This document shows, piece by piece, positions 51,909-61,677 of a DNA stretch of 64,000 nt. Position numbers and translations under genes: made by a program. How positions within the stretch are numbered: position 1 is the first letter of the stretch; each line of letters begins with the position of its first letter. This DNA is from Microbacterium sp. zg-B96 (GTDB taxonomy: Bacteria; Actinomycetota; Actinomycetes; Actinomycetales; Microbacteriaceae): contig NZ_CP126738.1 of assembly GCF_030246865.1 (NCBI RefSeq), positions 2,604,001-2,668,000 of the forward strand, read 5' to 3'. The notes beneath the pieces are model-generated. The model ran no database searches and was not told the origin of the DNA. It was given only the letters and a program-made list of their open reading frames with translations.

Positions 51909-52561
51909 CGTCGAACCCGCTCCGGCAGCAGCAGGTCACGACGAGAGCAGCCCGCGAGGGTCACGGCGCGGGTGCGGTCGGCGACGCCGAGCTTTTCGAA
52001 CACCCGCAGCAGGTGCGTCTTGACCGTCGATTCCCCGATGCCCAGCGCCACCGCGACCTGTTTGTTGCTGTGGCCGGTGGCCACCAGGCGCAGCACCGCG
52101 GTCTCGCGAGGAGTCAGCAGCGCCTCCGGCTCGGGGCGCCGCATCCGCTCGACGAGTCGCACCGCCACCTGCGGCGACAGCGCCGTTTGACCGGCGGCGA
52201 CGGAGCGGATGCCGGCGACGATCTCCTCCCGCGGTGCGGCCTTCAGCAGGTAGCCGCTCGCGCCCGCCTCGATCGCCGCGAGGATCTGGTCGTCGGTCTC
52301 GTAGGTCGTGAGAATCAGCACCCGAGGTGCGGGGTCGCCGGCCGCGCCCCCCACCAGCCGGGCGGTCGCCGCCACGCCGTCGACCCGCGGCATCCGCAGG
52401 TCCATCAGCACCACGTCGGGCCGGGTCGCCGCCGCGATGCGCACAGCTTCGTCGCCGTCTGCGGCCTCGGCGACCACGTCGAACCCCGGTTCGTCCGAGA
52501 GCAGACCTGCCAGCCCGGCCCGCACCACCGGGTGGTCGTCGACGATCATGAGTCGGATCAT
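51731..52561 (-). CDS. NarL/FixJ-type response regulator with an anomalous C-terminal tail (probable frameshift)
   Basis: 276 residues as read. The receiver domain has the phosphorylated Asp 54 (PDVVLMDLRMPRVDG) and Lys in GYLLKAAP. The LuxR-type helix-turn-helix is LTPRETAVLRLVATGHSNKQVAVALGIGESTVKTHLLRVFEKLGV, ending at RTRAVTLA (residue ~203). The next 73 residues are unlike the family. In the neighbouring frame the DNA reads RGLLSS then stops at 51936-51938, a normal family ending. A one-base indel near 51950-51960 would explain both the tail and the 178-base antisense overlap with the methyltransferase gene. It starts on a 4-base overlap with the sensor kinase gene. Confidence 0.85.
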   Translation of the reverse strand: MIRLMIVDDHPVVRAGLAGLLSDEPGFDVVAEAADGDEAVRIAAATRPDVVLMDLRMPRVDGVAATARLVGGAAGDPAPRVLILTTYETDDQILAAIEAGASGYLLKAAPREEIVAGIRSVAAGQTALSPQVAVRLVERMRRPEPEALLTPRETAVLRLVATGHSNKQVAVALGIGESTVKTHLLRVFEKLGVADRTRAVTLAGCSRRDLLLPERVRRQGRTSSTRLNGVSATLRNRVNPPAAVTSRMRAGPACVPSASPTSCDSDAGVHSSVENP

Positions 52562-53745
52562 GCCGGTTCCACCGCCGGCTGTGCCGCGTTCGAGGTCGGC
52601 AGCGTGACGCGCAGCGCGGCGCCCCCGCCGGGCCGCGCCTGGATGTCGAGCGCGCCGCCGGCCAGCGCGATGCGCTCGGCCATGCCATCCAGACCGAAAC
52701 CCGACCGCGGCGCGAGCGGGTCGAAACCACGACCGTCGTCGATGACCTCGAGCACGACGGTGCCGTCCATGGCGGCCACGCGCACACTGGCCCGCGCGGC
52801 GTCCGCGTGCTTGCGGACGTTGGCGAGCGCTTCCTGCACGCAGCGGAGCATCACCACCTGCGCGTCACGGTCGACGTCGGCATCCAGGGCGGAATCGAGG
52901 TCGATCTGCAGCCCCGCCTCGGCCCGGAACCGCTCGACCAGCCGCTCCAGCGCCGCATCGAACGCCGCTTCGGCGGGGACGGCGGCGGTGCGGGCGACCA
53001 GCGCCCGGGCTTCGGCGAGCGCCTCTCGGGCGACGGCTTCGACCGTGGCGATGGACTGCATCGCGGCATCCGCTTTGCCCGACCGATACTGCCCGCCGGC
53101 ACGTTCGGCGATCAGCACGAGACCGGCGAGCGTCTGCGCGAGGGTGTCGTGGATCTCGCGCGCCATGCGCTCCCGCTCCTGTGCGGCGCCCCGGTCGCGG
53201 CTGAGCGCCTGCACGGCATCCTGAGCCGACGTCAGTTCGGCCAGCAACCGGCCCCGCTCCTCGGCACTGTCGGCGATGCTCGCGATCCACAGCCCGAACA
53301 CGACCGCGAACAGCAGCGAGAAGCCGGCGGTGACCAGCCCCGAAGCCCAGCCGCCCGCCGAGAAGTCCTCGCCGGCGGCGAAGCCCACCAGGATCGTTAG
53401 GGCCGGCAGCGCAGACCCGACGATCGCCTGCCGGTTGTTCGCGGTGATCATCCACACCAGCGGATAGATGATCGTCTGCAGCATCGCCAGGAACGGGTTG
53501 ACCGACACCCCGATGCCCACCGCGACGCTGACCGCGACGATGAACACCGGAACGCGCCAGGTGGGCGGGTCCTCACCGATCTCGTGCCGGGCCAGCAGCA
53601 GATAGGCCAGCACGACGGCGGCGACCGAGCCGATCGACACGGCCTGCTCGCCCGGTGTGCCTTCGTTGTAGATCAGCACTGCGAACACGGCGACGATGAT
53701 CCCCGCGCCGAGGATCGCGATGTCCCACCCTCGCCGATTCACCAT
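52558..53745 (-). CDS. Sensor histidine kinase (HisKA_3 / NarX-DesK type)
   Basis: 395 residues. About five to six membrane segments occupy residues 8-155. The dimerisation domain carries the phospho-accepting His 199 in RERMAREIHDTLAQTLAGL. The ATPase domain has NVRKHADAARASVRV (N box) and DDGRGFDP (G box). It phosphorylates the response regulator encoded 4 bases downstream. It probably controls the ABC exporter just upstream (gap 42 bases), as in DesK- or LiaS-like drug-response systems. Confidence 0.92.
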   Translation of the reverse strand: MVNRRGWDIAILGAGIIVAVFAVLIYNEGTPGEQAVSIGSVAAVVLAYLLLARHEIGEDPPTWRVPVFIVAVSVAVGIGVSVNPFLAMLQTIIYPLVWMITANNRQAIVGSALPALTILVGFAAGEDFSAGGWASGLVTAGFSLLFAVVFGLWIASIADSAEERGRLLAELTSAQDAVQALSRDRGAAQERERMAREIHDTLAQTLAGLVLIAERAGGQYRSGKADAAMQSIATVEAVAREALAEARALVARTAAVPAEAAFDAALERLVERFRAEAGLQIDLDSALDADVDRDAQVVMLRCVQEALANVRKHADAARASVRVAAMDGTVVLEVIDDGRGFDPLAPRSGFGLDGMAERIALAGGALDIQARPGGGAALRVTLPTSNAAQPAVEPA

Positions 53746-53787
53746 GTCAGGCCCTTCTCGCGGCGCATCGAGCCCGTCGGCACCAGG

Positions 53788-54597
53788 CTACGCGTCGCGC
53801 CGGATCCACCGGAACGTCGCTCTGCTCATGATCAGTCCGATGACCAGCCAGAGCGCGAGAGCGATCGCGACCCAGCCGAGCTCCCAGCCGTTGCCCGGCT
53901 CGAGGGCGGCGTACTCGTTGGGCAGGAACGCCGCCCGCATGCCGCGCGCCATCCACACCAGCGGGAACGCGCTGGCGACGTACTGCAGCCAGTCGGGCAA
54001 CTGCCAGAAGAAGATGTAGACGCCCGAGATGAACTGCAGCACCAGCGCGATCGGCACGACGACGGCGCTCGCGCTGCGGCCGGATCTGGGCAGTGCCGAC
54101 ACGGCGATGCCCAGCAGGGCGGATGCGACCAGCCCGAGCAGGAACACCCACGCGAACGTCCCCCAGTCCTCGAGGCTCGACGGCAACGGCACGTTGAACA
54201 CGACCGCGGCGACGGCGACGAGGATGGCCGCCTGCAGGATGCCGGTGGCCAGAACCTGGCCGATCTTGCCGGCGAAGTAGCTCACCGGCGACAGCGGCGT
54301 GCCGCCGAGGCGTTTGAGCGTGCCGTCGGAGCGTTCCATCGCGATGTCCACCGCCAGGTTCTGGAATCCCGACAGCAGCAGGCCGGCGGCGAGCATGGCG
54401 GGCAGGTACAGCTCAGCGGCCGACAGTGCCGGCATCCCCGGTCCGCCGCTGATGCCGCCCTCGGTGTCGAAGATCGTGCTGAACAGCGCGAGCATGAACA
54501 CCGGGAACAGGAAGGTGAAGAACAGGGTGTCGCCGGAGCGGAAGTAGCCGCGCACTTCGTAGGCGGCGCGGTGCGCGCCGAGGGCGATGGTGCTCAT
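53788..54597 (-). CDS. ABC-2 type exporter permease
   Basis: 269 residues with six membrane segments. Features are FFTFLFPVFMLALFSTIF in helix 1, MERSDGTLKRLGGTPLSPVSYFAGKI (the coupling region of DrrB/NodJ-like permeases) and PLVWMARGMRAAFLPNEY. ATG 54597 overlaps the stop of the ATPase gene by 4 bases. Together they form a DrrAB-like exporter, possibly for a membrane-active compound. Confidence 0.9.
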   Translation of the reverse strand: MSTIALGAHRAAYEVRGYFRSGDTLFFTFLFPVFMLALFSTIFDTEGGISGGPGMPALSAAELYLPAMLAAGLLLSGFQNLAVDIAMERSDGTLKRLGGTPLSPVSYFAGKIGQVLATGILQAAILVAVAAVVFNVPLPSSLEDWGTFAWVFLLGLVASALLGIAVSALPRSGRSASAVVVPIALVLQFISGVYIFFWQLPDWLQYVASAFPLVWMARGMRAAFLPNEYAALEPGNGWELGWVAIALALWLVIGLIMSRATFRWIRRDA

Positions 54598-55529
54598 CGT
54601 CCGACCTCCTCTTCGATGGTGGCGATGCTGGGAGGGGCGGTCTCGGCCGTCTCGGCCGTCTCGGCCGTCTCGGGCGTCTCGGCCGTCTCGGGCTCGTCGA
54701 CCATGCCGAGGTAGATCTCCTCGAGCGAGGGCCGGCGGATCTCCAGTGCTTCCGGCTCGCCGCCCAGGCGAGCGGCGAGCGCTGCGGTGAACTCCCACGG
54801 GGTGGCCGTGCGCGCTTCACGCATCACGCCCCCTTCCCGCCACACAACCCGGGGCATCCGTGCCTCCTCACCGCCGAACGTGGCGACGGCGCCGATCGCG
54901 CGCAGGCGACCGTGGTTGATCACAGCGACGCGATCGGCCAGCTGCGCCGCTTCGTCGAGATAGTGCGTGGTGAGCAGGATCGTCGTGCCCTCGCCCTGCA
55001 GTCGGCGGATGAGCTCCCAGAACTCGCGCCGCGCGTGCGGGTCGAATCCGGTGGTGGGCTCGTCGAGGAACAGCAGCTCGGGGCGGCCGATGATGCCCAG
55101 GGCCACATCCACGCGTCGCTGCTGACCGCCGGAGAGTTTCGCGATGCGCGTGCCGGCCTGGCTCTCCAGTCCGACCGAGGCGATCACCTCGTCGACGTCG
55201 CGCGGGCGGGGGTAGTACGCGGCGAACTGGCGCAGCTGCTCGCGCACCGTGTAGGCACCGGCCTGACCGGTCGACTGCAGCACGATGCCGATCTTCGCCT
55301 TCCAGTCCAGGCCCGCGGACTCGGGGTCCACGCCCAACACCGTGACTTCGCCGCCGGTGCGGCGCCGGTAGCCCTCGAGGATCTCGACGGTGGTCGACTT
55401 GCCTGCTCCGTTCGGCCCGAGGAGCGCGAACGTCTCGCCGCGGGCGATCTCGAAGCTCACGTCGTCGACCACCGCGGCGGCGCCGTAGGTCTTGCGCAGG
55501 TTCTGCACCCGCACCGCATCTGTATCCAT
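54594..55529 (-). CDS. ABC exporter ATP-binding protein (DrrA-like) with a Glu-Thr-Ala repeat tail
   Basis: 311 residues. Walker A is GPNGAGKST, the Q loop VLQSTGQ, signature LSGGQQRRVDVALG and Walker B LLFLDEPTTGFD, with H-loop TTHYLDEA. After a DrrA-type C-terminal domain the protein ends in ETAETPETAETAETAETA. This tail comes from six 9-bp units (GTCTCGGCC-like on the plus strand) at 54640-54693. ATG 55529 begins the conserved protein. First gene of the ABC-kinase-regulator operon. Confidence 0.92.
   Translation of the reverse strand: MDTDAVRVQNLRKTYGAAAVVDDVSFEIARGETFALLGPNGAGKSTTVEILEGYRRRTGGEVTVLGVDPESAGLDWKAKIGIVLQSTGQAGAYTVREQLRQFAAYYPRPRDVDEVIASVGLESQAGTRIAKLSGGQQRRVDVALGIIGRPELLFLDEPTTGFDPHARREFWELIRRLQGEGTTILLTTHYLDEAAQLADRVAVINHGRLRAIGAVATFGGEEARMPRVVWREGGVMREARTATPWEFTAALAARLGGEPEALEIRRPSLEEIYLGMVDEPETAETPETAETAETAETAPPSIATIEEEVGR
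54640..54693. repeat. 9-bp tandem repeat in the ABC ATPase gene
   Basis: Six consecutive units of GTCTCGGCC or GTCTCGGGC start at 54640. The unit length keeps frame, so copy-number change would only lengthen or shorten the Glu-Thr-Ala tail. Confidence 0.9.
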
Positions 55530-55813
55530 GGTTCCAGCGTGCGCTCCCGCGGCCGCTTTCCCCAGGGGTCTTCCGGCGGAGCCGCCGTCCTCCATTCGGT
55601 GGACCCGCGTGGCGTGTCGCGGGCGGATGCCGCGGCACGGGGTGAGCACATCCGCCGCGCGCCGCGCGCCAGTTCTTCGGAGATCTACGCGTCTCCGGTG
55701 CCGATCTCGGCATCCACTCCGAAATACTGCCGATCTCCGAAGTCGTGGCGACAGGGAGGGCGGATGCCACGGCACGGGGCGAGCCCGAGACAGCCGCGGG
55801 CTACGCTCGTTGT
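55530..55813. promoter_or_regulatory. Divergent control region with multiple inverted repeats
   Basis: No gene is seen. TTCGGAGATC (55676-55685) and GATCTCCGAA (55732-55741) form a perfect 10-bp inverted repeat. Inside lie GGAGA/TCTCC and GCCGA-TC-TCGGC. A ~24-base direct repeat (GGGCGGATGCC...GGCACGGGG) occurs at 55621 and 55759. Likely control of the exporter operon. A leaderless-type TACGCT (55802-55807) serves aspC. Confidence 0.5.
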
Positions 55814-57013
55814 GTGACTGATCGAGCTCCTCTTTCCCGCAAGCTGTCCGCCATCGCCGAGTCCGCGACGCTGAAGGTGGATGCCAAGGCGAAGTCGCTG
55901 CAGGCGGCCGGTCGCCCTGTCATCTCGTACGCGGCCGGCGAGCCCGATTTCGCCACGCCGCAGTTCATCGTGGATGCCGCCGCCGAGGCGCTGCGCGACC
56001 CCGCGAACTACCGCTACACCCCGGCGGCCGGCCTGCCCGTGCTGCGGGAGGCGATCGTGGCCAAGACGCTGCGCGACTCCGGGCTGGAGGTCACGCCCGC
56101 CCAGGTGGTCGTCACCAACGGCGGCAAGCAGGCGGTGTACCAGGCGTTCCAAGCCGTGGTGAACCCGGGCGATGAGGTGCTGCTGCCCGCTCCGTACTGG
56201 ACGACTTACCCCGAGGCGATCGCGCTGGCCGACGGCGTGCCGGTGGAGGTGTTCGCCGGAGCCGACCAGGAGTACAAGGTCACCGTCGAGCAGCTCGAGG
56301 CGGCCCGCACCGCCAAGACCACGGTGCTGGTGTTCGTCTCGCCGTCGAACCCGACCGGGTCGGTCTACACGCCCGAGGAGACCGCCGAGATCGGCCAGTG
56401 GGCGCTGGAGCACGGCATCTGGGTGATCACGGACGAGATCTATCAGAACCTCGTCTACGAAGGCGTGCGTGCCGTGTCGATCGTCGAGGCCGTGCCGGAG
56501 CTGGCCGGCCAGACGCTGCTGGTCAACGGCGTCGCGAAGACCTACGCGATGACCGGCTGGCGGGTGGGCTGGATGGTCGGCCCCGCCGACGCGATCAAGC
56601 TCGCCGGCAACCTGCAGTCGCACCTGTCGTCCAACGTCAACAACATCGCGCAGCGTGCGGCGCTGGCGGCCCTGACCGGACCGCAGGACGAGGCGGAGCA
56701 GATGCGCCTCGCCTTCGACCGCCGCCGCCGCCTGATCGTCGAGGAACTGTCGAAGATCGAGGGCGTCACCGTGCCGAACCCGCTCGGGGCGTTCTACGCG
56801 TACCCCGACGTGACGGGCCTGCTCGGCCGCACGTACGGCGGAGTCACCCCGACGACCTCCCTGGAACTGGCCGATCTCATCCTCGAGCAGGCCGAGGTCG
56901 CCGTGGTGCCGGGCGAGGCGTTCGGCCCCTCCGGATACCTGCGACTGTCCTACGCGCTCGGCGATGAGCAGCTGCTCGAGGGCATGCACCGCCTGCAGGA
57001 CCTCTTCGCCTGA
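55814..57013 (+). CDS. aspC: Aspartate/aminotransferase class I/II, AspC-like
   Basis: 399 residues, class I PLP aminotransferase. It has [36 protein letters not shown] and the PLP lysine in [16 protein letters not shown]. It most likely transfers the amino group of aspartate. The start is GTG at 55814 with no Shine-Dalgarno. TACGCT lies 6 nt upstream, so the message is probably leaderless. An aspC gene beside tRNA-Trp-secE-nusG is conserved in actinobacteria; here 24 kb separates them. Confidence 0.92.
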   Translation: MTDRAPLSRKLSAIAESATLKVDAKAKSLQAAGRPVISYAAGEPDFATPQFIVDAAAEALRDPANYRYTPAAGLPVLREAIVAKTLRDSGLEVTPAQVVVTNGGKQAVYQAFQAVVNPGDEVLLPAPYWTTYPEAIALADGVPVEVFAGADQEYKVTVEQLEAARTAKTTVLVFVSPSNPTGSVYTPEETAEIGQWALEHGIWVITDEIYQNLVYEGVRAVSIVEAVPELAGQTLLVNGVAKTYAMTGWRVGWMVGPADAIKLAGNLQSHLSSNVNNIAQRAALAALTGPQDEAEQMRLAFDRRRRLIVEELSKIEGVTVPNPLGAFYAYPDVTGLLGRTYGGVTPTTSLELADLILEQAEVAVVPGEAFGPSGYLRLSYALGDEQLLEGMHRLQDLFA

Positions 57014-57047
57014 CGCCGGACAGGCGAACGCGACCCACCCCGCCCGG

Positions 57048-58184
57048 CTACAGCTGGATGCCGACCAGGACGGGTTCCGGCTGCAGGATCAGGCCGAACT
57101 CGGACTGCACGCGGTTCAGGACGAAGCGGGCGAGCTCCGCGAGCTCCTCCGCCGTGGCGGATCCCCTGTTGGTGATCGCGAGCGCGTGCTTGGTCGACAG
57201 TCCGGCACGGGAGCGCGGCAGGTGGAATCCCTTGGTCAGTCCGGCGTGCTCGATGAGCCACGCTGCGCTGACCTTGACGTCGGATTCCGCGACGACCGGC
57301 GGCGGGATGTACCCGTCGAAAGTCGCCAGCGGAATCACCGTGACCGTCGGCACGTGCGGGGTCACCGGCCACCGCGGGCACTCGTCAGGGAGGGTGCGGG
57401 CGAACTCGGCCGAGACGATCGCGTTCTGGAAGAACGAGCCTGCACTGTAGGTGTCGGGGTCGGCGTCGTCGAGCACCATCCCCTTCGCGCGGCGGGTGGC
57501 CAGCACGGTCTCGCGCACCCAGGCCAGCGACACCGCGGCATCCGGAGCCAGGCGCAGCGCCTGCCGCAACTGCTCACCCCGCACCGGCACGTCGCCGTGG
57601 CCGACCTCGGCCAGTTCGAGCGTCACCGAGAGGATCACGCCGCGGCGCACCGCGCCGATTCCGTAGTGGTCCTTGAGCACCGATGTGCGAAAACCCAGAC
57701 CCAGATCGGCGGCGGACACGGTCTCGATCTCACCGGTGGCTTCGTCGAGCAGCTCGACCTCGACCAGCGTCTGCACGATCTCCTGGCCGTACGCGCCGAC
57801 GTTCTGGATCGGTGCGGCACCGGCGGTCCCGGGGATGCCGGACATCGCCTCGATCCCGGCCAGGCCCTCCTCGACGGTGTACGCCACCAGCGCGTCCCAG
57901 TCGTGCCCGGCTTCCACGCGCAGGCGCACGTGCCCCTCCCGGGGGGACGGCACACGCTCGATGCCGCGCGTGCGCACCAGCACGACGGTGCCGTCGAAGG
58001 GCTCGTCGGACACCAGCAGGTTGGAGCCGCCGCCGACGACCAGCCACGCGGCGTGGTCGGCCCACAGGGTGCGCATGGCGTCGACCAGCTCGTCGCGGGT
58101 GTGCGTTTCGATGAGCCGGGTGGGGATGCCGCCGGCGCGCAGTGTCGTCAACTGGGCGAGCGGAACGGGGGTCAGTTCGGGCAT
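57048..58184 (-). CDS. murB: UDP-N-acetylenolpyruvoylglucosamine reductase
   Basis: 378 residues, FAD-dependent MurB (type I, long form). Landmarks are the FAD-binding WLVVGGGSNLLVSD, SGIPGTAGAAPIQNVGAYGQE, the catalytic region YSAGSFFQNAIVS and a C-terminal SAAWLIEHAGLTKGFHL plus STKHALAITNRGSATAEEL. It makes UDP-MurNAc for peptidoglycan. It starts 1 base after the MaoC-type gene stop (ATG 58184), so it is co-transcribed with the dehydratase genes. Confidence 0.96.
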   Translation of the reverse strand: MPELTPVPLAQLTTLRAGGIPTRLIETHTRDELVDAMRTLWADHAAWLVVGGGSNLLVSDEPFDGTVVLVRTRGIERVPSPREGHVRLRVEAGHDWDALVAYTVEEGLAGIEAMSGIPGTAGAAPIQNVGAYGQEIVQTLVEVELLDEATGEIETVSAADLGLGFRTSVLKDHYGIGAVRRGVILSVTLELAEVGHGDVPVRGEQLRQALRLAPDAAVSLAWVRETVLATRRAKGMVLDDADPDTYSAGSFFQNAIVSAEFARTLPDECPRWPVTPHVPTVTVIPLATFDGYIPPPVVAESDVKVSAAWLIEHAGLTKGFHLPRSRAGLSTKHALAITNRGSATAEELAELARFVLNRVQSEFGLILQPEPVLVGIQL

Positions 58185-58185
58185 G

Positions 58186-58587
58186 TCAGAGACGCACTCG
58201 CACCTGTGCTTTGCCAAGCACGGATGTTCCGCCGCTGGTCACCGTGAGGTCGACACGGGCGGTCTGCTCATCCACGGCACCGATTGTGGCGGTGACCTCC
58301 ACGTCGGCGCCGTTCTCGGCGTCGACGATGACGGGGCGGGTGAACCGCACGCCGTACTCCAGGATGCGACCGGCGTCACCGAGCCACGGCACGATCGTCT
58401 CGACGGCGAGCCCCATCGTGAGCATGCCGTGTGCCAGCACGCCGGGCAGCCCCACCCGCTCGGCGACGGCGTCGCTGTAGTGGATGGGGTTGAAATCCCC
58501 GGATGCTCCGGCGTACCGCACCAGCGACTCGCGAGTGAGGTGCACGGTGCGCTGGGCGACGACGTCTCCGACGGTCAGTTCGCTCAT
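58186..58587 (-). CDS. MaoC-family (R)-hydroxyacyl dehydratase subunit, HadB-like
   Basis: 133 residues with the hot-dog fold hydratase-2 motif YAGASGDFNPIHYSDAVAERVGLPGVLAHGMLTMG, including catalytic Asp and His. The order, size and 4-base overlap with the upstream partner match the HadA/HadB-type dehydratase pair of actinobacteria, which dehydrates 3-hydroxyacyl chains. Position beside murB is conserved. Confidence 0.87.
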   Translation of the reverse strand: MSELTVGDVVAQRTVHLTRESLVRYAGASGDFNPIHYSDAVAERVGLPGVLAHGMLTMGLAVETIVPWLGDAGRILEYGVRFTRPVIVDAENGADVEVTATIGAVDEQTARVDLTVTSGGTSVLGKAQVRVRL

Positions 58588-59033
58588 GCGTCCTCTCCCC
58601 CGATCAGCAGCACCGAGGTCGCTGTGACGACGTGAGCGCCGGTGGCGTCGGTCATCTCCGCTTCGCTGGTGACCATCGCGCCCTTGCCGAACGGGCGGAC
58701 CGTGGCGACCTTCAGGGTCGCGGTGATCTCGTCACCGGCCACGATCGGCCGGGTGTAGCGGAAACGCTGCTCCGCGTGGATGGTGCGCTCCAGCGCGATG
58801 CCGGAATCCGGCTCGGCCAGCAGCTGCTGCAGGGTGAGGTCCTGGACGACCATCGCGAAGGTCGGCGGGGCGACCACGTCGGGGTAGCCCAGTGCCTGCG
58901 CGGCGGCGGGGTCGGTGTGCTGCGGGTCGGTCGCGTGAACGGCGCGGGCGAACTCGCGCACCTTCTCACGCCCCACGAGGTACGGCGTCGTCGGCGGGAA
59001 GACACGACCGACGAGCTCGGGATTCACGGACAC
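58584..59033 (-). CDS. FAS1-like MaoC dehydratase subunit, HadA-like
   Basis: 149 residues from the GTG at 59033. It begins VSVNPELVGRVFPPTTPYLVGREKVREFARAV and contains DPAAAQALGYPDVVAPPTFAMVV, the non-catalytic partner pattern of HadA-like subunits. AAAGGA lies 8 bases before the GTG; an ATG at 59042 would sit on that site. It heads the dehydratase-murB operon. Confidence 0.85.
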   Translation of the reverse strand: MSVNPELVGRVFPPTTPYLVGREKVREFARAVHATDPQHTDPAAAQALGYPDVVAPPTFAMVVQDLTLQQLLAEPDSGIALERTIHAEQRFRYTRPIVAGDEITATLKVATVRPFGKGAMVTSEAEMTDATGAHVVTATSVLLIGGEDA

Positions 59034-59073
59034 GCGTTCCATCCTTTCACAGCCGCGTGCGGCGGCCGCGGCG

Positions 59074-59871
59074 TCACGACCGGCGGCCGCGCAGCGCGCG
59101 CAACGCCATCTGCACCGCGATGAAGGCGAGGAACACCGCGAACAGCATGTTGGCGGTGAACGGGTCCAGCAGCGTGGCGATCCAGGCACCCAGGGCTGTC
59201 GTGGTGCATGCGGCGACACCCACCAACGCTGCGGCGAGCAGGTCGACGTTGCCGCGGCGGATGTTGCCGATCGTGCCGGAGAGCGCGGTCGGAATCATCA
59301 TGAGCAACGACGTGCCCTTGGCGATGAGGTCGCTCGTGCCGAACAGCAACATGAGCGCCGGCACCACCACGACGCCGCCGCCGACGCCGAGCAGGCCGGC
59401 CAGGATGCCGGTGACGAACCCCAACACGACCAGGCCCGCTCCGCTGAACCACGTCAGCACGAGTTCGGCGTCGCGGGACGGGATCACCAGGAACAGCGAC
59501 ACGATCACCACGACCAGGAACCCGACGAACCCCCACCGCAGGGCGTTCTGCGGCAGCCGCGCCAACAGCCACGAGCCCAACTGCGCGCCGATCACGGCGG
59601 CGACGGCGAGGATCAGCGCCGGGATCCACGCGACCGAGTCGTTCAGCGCGTAGGAGATGACGCCGACCGTCGCCGTCGGCACGATCGCCGCGAGCGACGT
59701 GCCTGCGGCGAGGCGCTGGTCGAAGTGCAGCAGTAGCACCAGCAACGGCACGATGACGGTGCCACCGCCCACGCCGAACAGACCCGAGAGCAAGCCGGCG
59801 CCGAGGCCGATACCCAGGCACGCGAAGATGAACCGGGCCGAACGTTCGGCCCGTTGGGGGGATGAGGGCAT
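59074..59871 (-). CDS. TSUP (TauE/SafE) family membrane transporter
   Basis: 265 residues with about eight membrane segments in two repeated halves: GLLSGLFGVGGGTVIVPLLVLL near the N-terminus and GILAGLLGVGGGVVVVPALMLL in the second half. These duplicated glycine-rich motifs are diagnostic. Members export sulfite, sulfoacetate or similar organic sulfur anions. Substrate is unknown here. It follows the DUF2510 gene by 3 bases, so they are one operon. Confidence 0.9.
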   Translation of the reverse strand: MPSSPQRAERSARFIFACLGIGLGAGLLSGLFGVGGGTVIVPLLVLLLHFDQRLAAGTSLAAIVPTATVGVISYALNDSVAWIPALILAVAAVIGAQLGSWLLARLPQNALRWGFVGFLVVVIVSLFLVIPSRDAELVLTWFSGAGLVVLGFVTGILAGLLGVGGGVVVVPALMLLFGTSDLIAKGTSLLMMIPTALSGTIGNIRRGNVDLLAAALVGVAACTTTALGAWIATLLDPFTANMLFAVFLAFIAVQMALRALRGRRS

Positions 59872-59874
59872 CGC

Positions 59875-60528
59875 TTACCAGACGTCGTCGATGGCCCAGC
59901 CGTCGCCGGCGGGGACAAGGGTGTACTCGTACGGGGTCGAGACCGCCTCCGGCGTCGCCAGCGGCTGGTCGTTCTCGTCGATGAGGCTGAGGAACGTTTC
60001 GGTCGTCATGACCGTGATGACGTCATCCTCCCGCTCCACCGAATCGACGGCGATCTCGTACTCATCGGTGGATTCACCGAAGATCTCGGCCTCGGCCTCG
60101 AATGCCGCGCAGTCGGTCATGCCGACGGCGGTGCGGTAGTCCTCGGTGGTCGAGGCGAAGTACAGGGCGCAGTCCGCTTCGTTCCAGGCCTCGTCATAAC
60201 GCTCGACGGTCACAATGGCTGCGCGTTCCGCGTCGCCGCCGGCCGCGCCTTCGGTGGGGACGAGTGCGCTGATGATCCGCGGGATGAACACGGCGGCCAG
60301 CACGATGAGCCCGATCACCACGACGCCCAGCACGACGAACACGATCCACAGCTTCGACTTCTGCGCCGGGGCCCCCGGGGAGGACGGTGAGGACTGCGGT
60401 GTCTGGCCGGCGTATCCCGGATAGCCGGCGGGTGCCTGCGGCTGCACGTGCTCGGTCCAGGCGGATCCGTCCCACCACCGCTGGGTGCCGCTGCCGTCGT
60501 CATACCAGCCCGGAGGGGTTGTGCTCAT
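59875..60528 (-). CDS. DUF2510 domain membrane protein
   Basis: 217 residues. The N-terminal DUF2510 is PPGWYDDGSGTQRWWDGSAWTEHVQP. A Gly/Ser/Pro linker, one membrane segment (LWIVFVVLGVVVIGLIVLAAVFI) and an extracytoplasmic NTF2-like domain (YDEAWNEADCALYFASTTEDYRTAVGMTDCAAFEAEAEIFG) follow. The two Cys could form a disulfide. AAGGAACGCC precedes the ATG. Function unknown. Confidence 0.87.
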   Translation of the reverse strand: MSTTPPGWYDDGSGTQRWWDGSAWTEHVQPQAPAGYPGYAGQTPQSSPSSPGAPAQKSKLWIVFVVLGVVVIGLIVLAAVFIPRIISALVPTEGAAGGDAERAAIVTVERYDEAWNEADCALYFASTTEDYRTAVGMTDCAAFEAEAEIFGESTDEYEIAVDSVEREDDVITVMTTETFLSLIDENDQPLATPEAVSTPYEYTLVPAGDGWAIDDVW

Positions 60529-60751
60529 GGCGTTCCTTCGCGTCTAGGACGACCCAAGCCCGGCGACGGATGCCGCCGTGATTCAGCCTAGGGCCAGCCG
60601 TTCCGGCGCCACAGCTACCGCACGCCGCGCGGAGAACCAAGCGGGAGCGATGAGATTGTTCTCACCTTCGCGCACGCTTCGGCCGCATCCGGGTTAGCGT
60701 TGCAGTGCACTACCCCGGTTGCGCGGTGTTCGGGTCACCCCGACCGGGAAG
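60529..60751. other. Intergenic region upstream of the DUF2510 gene
   Basis: No gene is supported. It should hold the promoter of the DUF2510-TSUP operon (a TAGACG-like box lies ~20 bases before the start). Otherwise nothing recognisable was seen before the hairpin at 60752. Confidence 0.4.
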
Positions 60752-60779
60752 ACGGCCCGGGCGTTCACGCCCGGGCCGT
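60752..60779 (-). terminator. Terminator-like hairpin after the aldo/keto reductase gene
   Basis: ACGGCCCGGGCG, loop TTCA, CGCCCGGGCCGT: a perfect 12-bp stem, 16 bases after the reductase stop. It has no T-run. Confidence 0.75.
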
Positions 60780-60795
60780 GTCATTTACCGGACGA

Positions 60796-61677
<882 letters not shown>

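Noticed and set aside
51936..52787. A separate 283-residue gene overlapping the kinase and regulator genes
   Set aside because: Only its last residues (RGLLSS) are meaningful, as the expected end of the regulator after a frameshift. The rest is an Arg-rich shadow.
31958..55813. A tRNA-Trp-targeted genomic island with integrase and att sites
   Set aside because: No integrase or transposase was found, and I saw no repeat of the tRNA 3' end near 55 kb. Base composition and codon style look native, so only the synteny break is reported.
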